Shown in pieces: positions 58,085 through 64,000 of a stretch of 64,000 nt of DNA (positions are counted from its first letter, which is position 1; every line of letters starts with the position of its first letter). Position numbers and translations under genes: made by a program. This DNA comes from Artemia franciscana (Eukaryota > Arthropoda > Branchiopoda > Anostraca > Artemiidae): contig NC_088872.1 of NCBI RefSeq assembly GCF_032884065.1, positions 38,547,132 through 38,611,131 on the forward strand. The letters run 5' to 3'. Below the pieces are notes generated by a model. That model had not been told where the DNA came from. It ran no database searches and worked only from the letters and a program-made list of their open reading frames with translations.

Positions 58085-59085
58085 CTATCAAACAGGTCGT
58101 GGTAACGAACCGTTGTAAGGAGCGACCCAGCTCAATAGCAACCAAACCTATAAAAGACGGAATTTTGATACCAATAGATACATCGAAAGAATTGGGTTTT
58201 TATGCCAATTTTAAATATATAGGTTTCATCAAGTTTAGTCTCACCCATCAAAAGTTGCGAGCATTAGAAAAGTTTCCATTTTTTTTGAATAAAAGGGAGA
58301 AACACACCCTAAAAGTCATAACATCTTAATGAAAATCACAACAACAGATTCAGCGTATCAGAGAACCCTGCTGAAGAGGTTTGAAGCTTCTATTCGCAAA
58401 ATGCGGAACTTTGTATTTTTGCCAGAAGAAAGATTCTCCAGGGTGACTATATTGACCCAGTGGTCTTAGAATGTCGCAAGAGGGCTCATTCTAACGGAAA
58501 TTAAAAGTTATAGTGCCCTTTTAACTGACCAAAAATTGGAGGGTAGCTAGGCTCCCTCCCACGCCCATTTTTTCCCAAAGTAATGCGATCAACATTTTGA
58601 GATAGCCGTTCTGTTCTATAGTTGAAAAGTTTATTAAATTTGTCTTTGAGGACGATTTAATCCCCCAGAGTCCACAGGGGAAGGGCTGGAAGTTATGAAC
58701 TTTGCCCATTGTTTACATATAGGCTGGTATTTGTTATTGGGATGTATACAGACGGTTTCAGGGAGAATTTTTCTGGGGGTGGTGTGGGGTCTGGAGGAAG
58801 GGGTTACGTGGGAGTTTCAATGGATGAATCTATCATGGGAGAAGAAAATTTCCATAAAGGGAACGCTGGATTTTTCAGTATTACTGCCCCTCCTCAACAC
58901 TCCGCTCTTTACGCTAAAGTTTGACTTTTTCTCACAGCTCTACTTTTTAAAACAATAAAAACTTTACCGTAAAGAGCGGGGCGTTGAGGAGGGGACAACC
59001 CCTTTCATTCACGGAATAATTTCTGTTCGGTTTAAGTTTCAATGTTGCTCCTTACTTTCAGTTAAAAAAACTTGTTTTTTTTAGA
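58085..59085 (-). mobile_element. Palindrome-headed element, copy 6 (internally deleted)
   Basis: It starts CAGGTCGTGGTAACG with GTAAGGAGCGACCC, follows the family body to GGATTTTTCAGTATTACTG, then jumps straight into the hairpin (CCCCTCCTCAACACTCCGCT, 58880) and ends GCTCCTTACTTTCAGTTAAA. About 500-700 bases of body are missing compared with copy 7. Confidence 0.7.
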
Positions 59086-59141
59086 ATTTCATCCCATAAG
59101 AGGGCTTTGGCTTCAGGTTTAATGAAATGTTATAGGCTAAT

Positions 59142-60860
59142 CAAACAGTTCGTGGTAACGAACTGTAGTAAGGAGCGACCCGGCTCACTAGAAACCAAAA
59201 CTCTAAAAAATGGAATTTTGATAACAATAGCTACATCAAAAGAATCGCATTTTAATGTTGATTTTAAATATATAAGTTTCATCAAGTTTAGTCTTACGCT
59301 CCAAAAGTTACGAGCCTGAGAAAATTTGTGTTATTTTAGAAAATAGGGGGAAACACCCCCTAAAAGTCATAGAATCTTAACGAAAATTACACCATCAGAT
59401 TCAGCGTATTAGAGAACCCTACTGTAGAAGTTTCAAGCTCCTATCTACAAAAATGTGGAATTTTGTATTTTTTTCCAGAAGGCAGATCACAGATGCGTGT
59501 TTATTTATTTTTTTTTTCTTTTTCCCAGGGGTGATCGTATCGACCCAGTTGTCCTAGAATGTTGCGAGAGGGTTCATTCTAACGGAAAAGAAAAGTTCTA
59601 GTGCCCTTTTTAAGTGACCAAAAAACTGGAGGGCACCTAGGCCCCCCTCCCACGCTAATTATTTTCCCAAAGTCAACGGATCGAAATTCTGAGATGGCCA
59701 TTTTATTCAGCGTAGTCGAAAAACCTTATAACTATGTCTTTGGGGACGACTTACTCCCCCACAGTCCCCGTGGGAGGGGCAACAAGTTACAAACTTTGAC
59801 CAGTGCTTACATATAGTAATGGTTATTGGGAAATGTACAGGCGTTTTCAGGAGGATTTTTTTGGTTGGGGGGAGGGGTTGAGAAGAGGGGGATATGCTGG
59901 GGGAACTTTCCATCGATAATTTGTCATGGGGGAAGAAAATCTTCATGAAGGGAGCGCAGGATTTACTAGCATTATTTTGAAAAAAACAATGAAAAAATAA
60001 ATAGGAAAAAGTTTTTTCAGCTGGAAGTAAGGAGCAGCATTAAAACTTAAAACGAACAGAAACTATTACCCATATGAGGGGCTCACCTCCTCCTAATACC
60101 TCGCTCTTTACGCTAAAGTATTTTTAGTAATGTCAACTATTTATTCTACGGCTTTTGTGATTCAGGGGTCATTCTTAATGAATTGGGCCAAAATTTAAGA
60201 TTTAGTGTAAAGAGAGGGGTACTGACGAGGGGGCAAACCCTCTCATATGTGTAATAAAAACATGAGAATAAAAAATTCTTTACGTAAGCTAGTTTATAAG
60301 TTACGTATATCTTTTACTAATAAAAAGATTCGTAAAAAATTAAAAGTTCTAGTTGCCTTTTTTATTAACCAAAAAATTGGAGGGCAACTAGGCTTCCTCT
60401 CCCGCTCTTTTTTTCCCAAAATCGTTCGATCAAAATTACGAGAAAGCCATTTAGCCAAAAAAAAAAAAAAAAAAAATACAAATTTCGTTTTAATTATTTC
60501 TCTGCGGAGAGCCAAAATCAAAACATGCATTGATTCAAAAACGTTCAGAAATTAAATAAAAAAACAAGTTATTTCAACTGAAAGTAAGGAGTGACATTAA
60601 AACTTAAAACGAACAGAAATTACTTCGTATATGAAAGGGGCTGCTTCCTCATCAACGCCCCGCTCTTTACGCTAAAGTTTTTTACTGTTTTAAAAAGAAG
60701 AGTTGAGAGAAAGAGTCAAACTTTAGCGTAAAGAGTGCGGGGCGTTGATGAGGAAGCAGCCCCTTTCATATACGAAGTAATTTCTGTTCGTTTTAAGTTT
60801 TAATGTCGTTCCTTACTTTCAGTTGAAAAAACTTGTTTTTTTTATTTAATACATTTGAGA
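59142..60860 (-). mobile_element. Palindrome-headed element, copy 7 (full length)
   Basis: The left end is CAAACAGTTCGTGGTAACG, with GTAAGGAGCGACCC from 59168. The right end is a nearly perfect hairpin (60545-60855) and TTTTATTTAATA. It adjoins copy 6 in the same orientation, about 56 bases apart. Together with copy 1 it defines the family at about 1.7 kb. ORFs within (59107-59319, 59601-59816, 60247-60555) are not shared across copies. Confidence 0.75.
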
Positions 60861-61151
60861 AGTATTGCTCAAAGGAAGTGTGAAACAGAAGAATAGATGC
60901 CTAGAGCTAACAAGGAGTGATTATTTAACTAAGGTTTGAAAATGGTTTTATTTTTCATATTCACTTCAAAAATACCAATTTATTCATTTTTAATCGTTTT
61001 CTATAATTTTGGCATTTTAAGGTAGGGAATTTTATTATGGATGCCCTTGGTCGGCCTTGGTAATTTATGTTGCCAACTTTTTATTTAAAATTCTCATACC
61101 TATGCATCTAAATAACAAAAGTTAGTAAATGGATTTATGCAAGATTATTTG
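60861..61151. other. No gene seen; 3' flank of the peptide gene
   Basis: AT-rich sequence between the element and the 3' end of the minus-strand peptide gene. Confidence 0.4.
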
Positions 61152-61157
61152 TTTATT
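61152..61157 (-). promoter_or_regulatory. Polyadenylation signal AATAAA
   Basis: On the minus strand AATAAA lies 47 bases after the TAA stop of the cysteine-rich peptide gene, a suitable distance for a short 3' UTR. Confidence 0.55.
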
Positions 61158-61203
61158 TCTTTCCAAAATGCAAAAGCAGGTATATTTTAAACCATTGGTA
61201 GTT

Positions 61204-61509
61204 TTATCCTTTTCCTGGTCTTTTCATTGGTCTCTTAGAAGTTGGTTTTCTGGTGGGTCTTTTAGTCGTTGGTTTCTTGGTTGGCTTTTTGTTCCCTTTA
61301 CCAGGAATGCTTGGATATTTTGGAGTTCCGGTGCCACATCTTGAGCACCGACAAATCTTGTCTGAGCCACAGTAGCCTGTGGCACAATTTTGTACCTGGC
61401 ATGAAACAACGCAGGCTGGTCTTCCAATGCCACAACTTATGGCTTCAGTTTCTTTGATAAAGAGGTTGCAAAAAATAAACAAAGGCAGGATGAATAATAT
61501 AGCCCTCAT
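61204..61509 (-). CDS. Secreted cysteine-rich CS-alpha-beta (defensin-like) peptide
   Basis: Chosen start: the ATG at 61507-61509, because just upstream on this strand is a strong acceptor (CTTTTTTTCTTTTCAG, then AGA and ATG), suggesting a 5' UTR exon further upstream. The first 23 residues (MRAILFILPLFIFCNLF then IKETEA) form a signal peptide. The mature part has eight cysteines: C-x6-C-x3-C-x4-C-x4-C-x5-C-x-C-x2-C, including CVVSC (CxxxC), GYC (GxC) and CRC (CxC), the three marks of a CS-alpha-beta fold as in invertebrate defensins. After CGTGTPKYPSIPGKG comes a tail of about 35 residues built from KKPT/KRPT/RKPT steps, strongly basic. An antimicrobial role is likely for the family; the tail is unusual and could aid membrane or matrix binding. 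Ion-channel-type CS-alpha-beta peptides are an alternative. Confidence 0.7.
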   Translation of the reverse strand: MRAILFILPLFIFCNLFIKETEAISCGIGRPACVVSCQVQNCATGYCGSDKICRCSRCGTGTPKYPSIPGKGNKKPTKKPTTKRPTRKPTSKRPMKRPGKG

Positions 61510-61789
61510 TCTCTGAAAAGAAAAAAAGTTCAGTTTCAATTGACTAGATTACAAGGTCAGGTTTCCCAAGAAATTTGACGTTAACTTTACATGAGAAAGT
61601 AAGAAATATTGTTTTTGTGTATTTTGAATTTGAATTAATAAATATTGATTGATTGATTGATTGATACCACTAAGACAGTTCAAAGGGTATCGATGCAGCT
61701 GAAAATCAAAACTTTTCCTAATCATGCAACATATGAAATTGTCGAATGTGACACAACGAACTAGAATATACGGAGAAAGTTGTCAAGCC
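61510..61789. other. Upstream region of the peptide gene
   Basis: Contains the putative acceptor at 61514-61530 (minus strand) and an (ATTG)n run near 61645-61665. The 5' exon and promoter were not identified. Confidence 0.35.
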
Positions 61790-62735
61790 AGTTTGGCTAC
61801 TTGCAATTTTAGAGAGTCAAAACATATCAAAACTGAAAATTATAGCAATGATGATTGGGTTTGGGATTTTGACTTGGATAAGGTCATCAATGCCTACCAG
61901 ATTTAAGTTAAAAAAACAAAGGTTCGGCGATATGTGCTTCATAGTGACGCTGAAAAATAAAGAAGAAAAAGAAAACTTAAAAAAGAAAAAAAGTAAAAAA
62001 CTAAAAAGAAAAAACACTCAAAGAGAAATTACACACCGGGACACAAATGACGACCGAGACAGAGGAAAATAAATGACGACCGGGAACCTCAAAGAGAAAT
62101 TACAGACTGGGACACCCGGACACAAATCATGACCGGGACACAGGGAATATAAATGACGACCGGAACACAGGGACACAACTACAACGGGGACGCCGGGGGC
62201 ACAGGCGGTATAAATAAATGACGACCGGGACACAGGGATTGTTCGGATAGAAATTACAGACCGGGACACCGGGACACAAATGACGACCGGGACACCGGGA
62301 CACAGGGAATATAAATGACGACCGAGACACTCAAAGAGAAATTACAAACTGGGACACCGGGACACAAATGACGACCAGGACACAGGGAATATAAATGACG
62401 ACCGGGACACAGGGACACATCATTAGAATAATGAGGTATAGATCTGAATACAGATTGTTTTTCCCATGGACAATTATATGTTGCATGTTCAAGAGTCAGT
62501 AAACATGACAATCTCCTTATATGTACAGAGAATGGGACAGCGAAGAATGTTGTATATTCGCATGTTTTACTTAGTTAAAAACATATATTTATATCTATCT
62601 CTATTCACAGGTGGTACACAGGGACACAACTACAATGGCGCGTAACTAATATGGCGCGTAACGACTTACGCGTGCGGGGGGGGCTTGGGGGGAGCGTAGC
62701 ACCCCACCAACTAGGTGTTGGGGTGGCACAGCTAG
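61790..62735 (+). mobile_element. Non-autonomous Helitron, 5'-truncated
   Basis: It begins within the short fused ORF (RESKHIKTENYSNDDWVWDF at 61815), continues with A-rich sequence, minisatellite (62030-62420), the protein-end scrap and the 3' terminal block ending CTAG at 62732-62735. Hairpin 2 has collapsed to GGGGTGGCACAGCTAG and hairpin 1 is mutated (GGAGCGTAGCACCCC). Closest relative in the window: 39611-40872. Confidence 0.7.
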
Positions 62736-62737
62736 TA

Positions 62738-62888
<151 letters not shown>

Positions 62889-63010
62889 GTGTGTATATAT
62901 AGGGTATAAATATTTTATATTTTTCATATATAATAAAATTTTGGCATTTATATACTTTATATATTAACGTCTATTCTTTGTTCTACTACAACATTTAAAC
63001 AAAAGCTGAG

Positions 63011-63110
63011 NNNNNNNNNNNNNNNNNNNNNNNNNNNNNNNNNNNNNNNNNNNNNNNNNNNNNNNNNNNNNNNNNNNNNNNNNNNNNNNNNNNNNNNNNN
63101 NNNNNNNNNN
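63011..63110. other. Assembly gap (100 N)
   Basis: Exactly 100 N, 177 bases before the NEURL4-like exon. The exon may therefore come from a different contig than everything to its left. Confidence 0.95.
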
Positions 63111-63287
63111 TCTGGAATTTTATGCTGGAGTAAAGTGAAAATTTACATTGTATGGCCACTTTTTTTCCAGGGTTTCTTCGAATGAAGTTCAGAGTAGGGA
63201 CTACTCCAATTTGGTCTAGAGGTGGTTGTGATGATAGTTTCAAAATAACACATTGATGGAAAGCATAAAAAATGTTTTATTTTTTAG

Positions 63288-63536
63288 GCGTTACCTTGAT
63301 TCGTCCTGAAGAGCTAGATTTTCCAAGTACATTAACAGATATCGATTATGACACTTGGATGTTAAGTGGCTCATCCCTTATGAGGGACGGCGAACTAATT
63401 CGTAATGGTTACCCGTGCGATCTGGATTCTCTACCTGTTGGAACGCGTCTGGGAATGGCTCGACATGAAGAAGGTTCTCTTCATTATTACGTCAATGGAA
63501 GGGATCAAGGACCAGCTTTTAGCTATGTTCCTCCAG
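63288..63536 (+). CDS. NEURL4-like protein, exon with Neuralized homology repeat
   Basis: Internal exon between TTTTATTTTTTAG and GTAAGTATTT. After two bases completing a codon it encodes [60 protein letters not shown] and [19 protein letters not shown]. These are the core of an NHR domain: the DTWMLSG, (C)DLD-L-xGxRxG and LH(F/Y)Y(I/V)NG-DQG blocks. Among NHR proteins the [12 protein letters not shown] form is typical of neuralized-like protein 4, which has six such repeats and acts with HERC2 and centriolar CP110 in known animals. Which repeat this is cannot be told. The exon ends after the first base of a codon. No other exon of this gene lies in the window. Confidence 0.88.
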
Positions 63537-63705
63537 GTAAGTATTTTATTATTTTATCTTAATAAGCAAACTTGCACTTGAGATGCATTTCTATGCTAAC
63601 TTTTGTGTTCTTGTGAAATTGTTGAAGCGCTCTTGGAAGAAAATCAAAAGTATGGTTTCTATAAACTTTAGTCTCTAGTTTCATTTATTGGTTGTGAATA
63701 TGGGG
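63537..63705 (+). other. Intron start of the NEURL4-like gene
   Basis: Begins GTAAGTATTTTATT, a good donor. The rest is unremarkable. Confidence 0.6.
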
Positions 63706-63707
63706 TT

Positions 63708-63935
63708 ATGTTTCTAACAACTCACTGCAGCACCAAGCCGCCTGAGGCCAACGCAGCTACGCACGCTCATCCTCCATCACAATCTATTCAAATCCTCCCT
63801 CTTTACACCCTTCCAAAAAGTTCCCATACCCCTTTAATCTTTCCTTGGGGTATCCTCCCGCCACATTTAGGGCTTACCTGTTTTTCACTTGGCCTGAGAT
63901 TGTTGGCCGATAAGGACAATCTTTGGCAATCTTAA
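63708..63935 (-). mobile_element. LINE 3' region fragment
   Basis: AACAACTCACTGCAGCACC, AAGCCGCCTGAGG and onward resemble the 3' part of the LINE at 5143-5220 (AACAACTCACTGCATTACC, AAGCTGCCTGAGG), in the same minus orientation. The sequence is unusually C-rich for the window. It sits within the intron of the NEURL4-like gene. A 75-codon plus frame here is not a gene. Confidence 0.55.
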
Positions 63936-64000
63936 ATAAAATAAATTGTAAGGTTTTTGTGCTTCACAATTGGACGAACAATATGGAAGTTCTAATCTGC

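Noticed and set aside
59601-59946. Frames on both strands in element copy 7 (similar to 1545-1879, 17318-17738 and 19708-20013)
   Set aside because: The frames shift and stop differently in each copy, so they do not represent a conserved element protein.

Overview
This is gene-poor, AT-rich animal DNA. Introns are long with GT-AG borders, there are three gaps of exactly 100 N (19101-19200, 36244-36343, 63011-63110), and decayed transposable elements of many classes fill most of the window. The protein families and repeat content fit an arthropod. A crustacean such as the brine shrimp Artemia is my guess, and it is an inference from the repeat style that I could not test.

Host genes occupy very little. 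Two plus-strand exons (10744-10945 and 18260-18452) join in frame and encode most of a SEC14/CRAL-TRIO domain closely resembling Trio/Kalirin RhoGEFs. One plus-strand exon at the far right (63288-63536) encodes a Neuralized repeat resembling NEURL4. A compact minus-strand gene (61204-61509) encodes a secreted cysteine-rich peptide with a CS-alpha-beta (defensin-like) cysteine pattern and a Lys/Pro/Thr-rich tail. A 52-residue ORF with a signal peptide lies at 14452-14610, and a small zinc-finger ORF at 52116-52313; both are tentative.

Layout. 1-2400: one unit of a 300-bp repeat family, then a palindrome-headed non-autonomous element. 2400-10700: LINE, Polinton-type protease and SINE remnants and a seven-unit tandem array. 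10744-18452: the Trio-like exons with an intron holding a broken LINE, the small secreted ORF and a second palindrome-headed element. 19255-30840: a Helitron cluster in which Helitrons have inserted into Helitrons. 32870-35450: a palindrome-headed element containing a 551-bp tandem triplication. 36530-40872: more Helitrons. 40946-43420: a Penelope-like retroelement. 43732-44280: another Helitron. 46205-48561: a hAT transposase pseudogene. 49770-54250: LINE pieces. 54795-60860: further palindrome-headed elements and a large inverted repeat. 61790-62735: a last Helitron. 63288 to the end: the NEURL4-like exon and a LINE tail.

No mobile-element coding region here is intact. The strongest signals for follow-up are the duplicated terminators at Helitron 3' ends, Helitron insertion points that can be resolved to the base, a short fused Helitron ORF kept open in several copies, clusters of CRE-type palindromes in Helitron leaders, and the cysteine-rich peptide gene.
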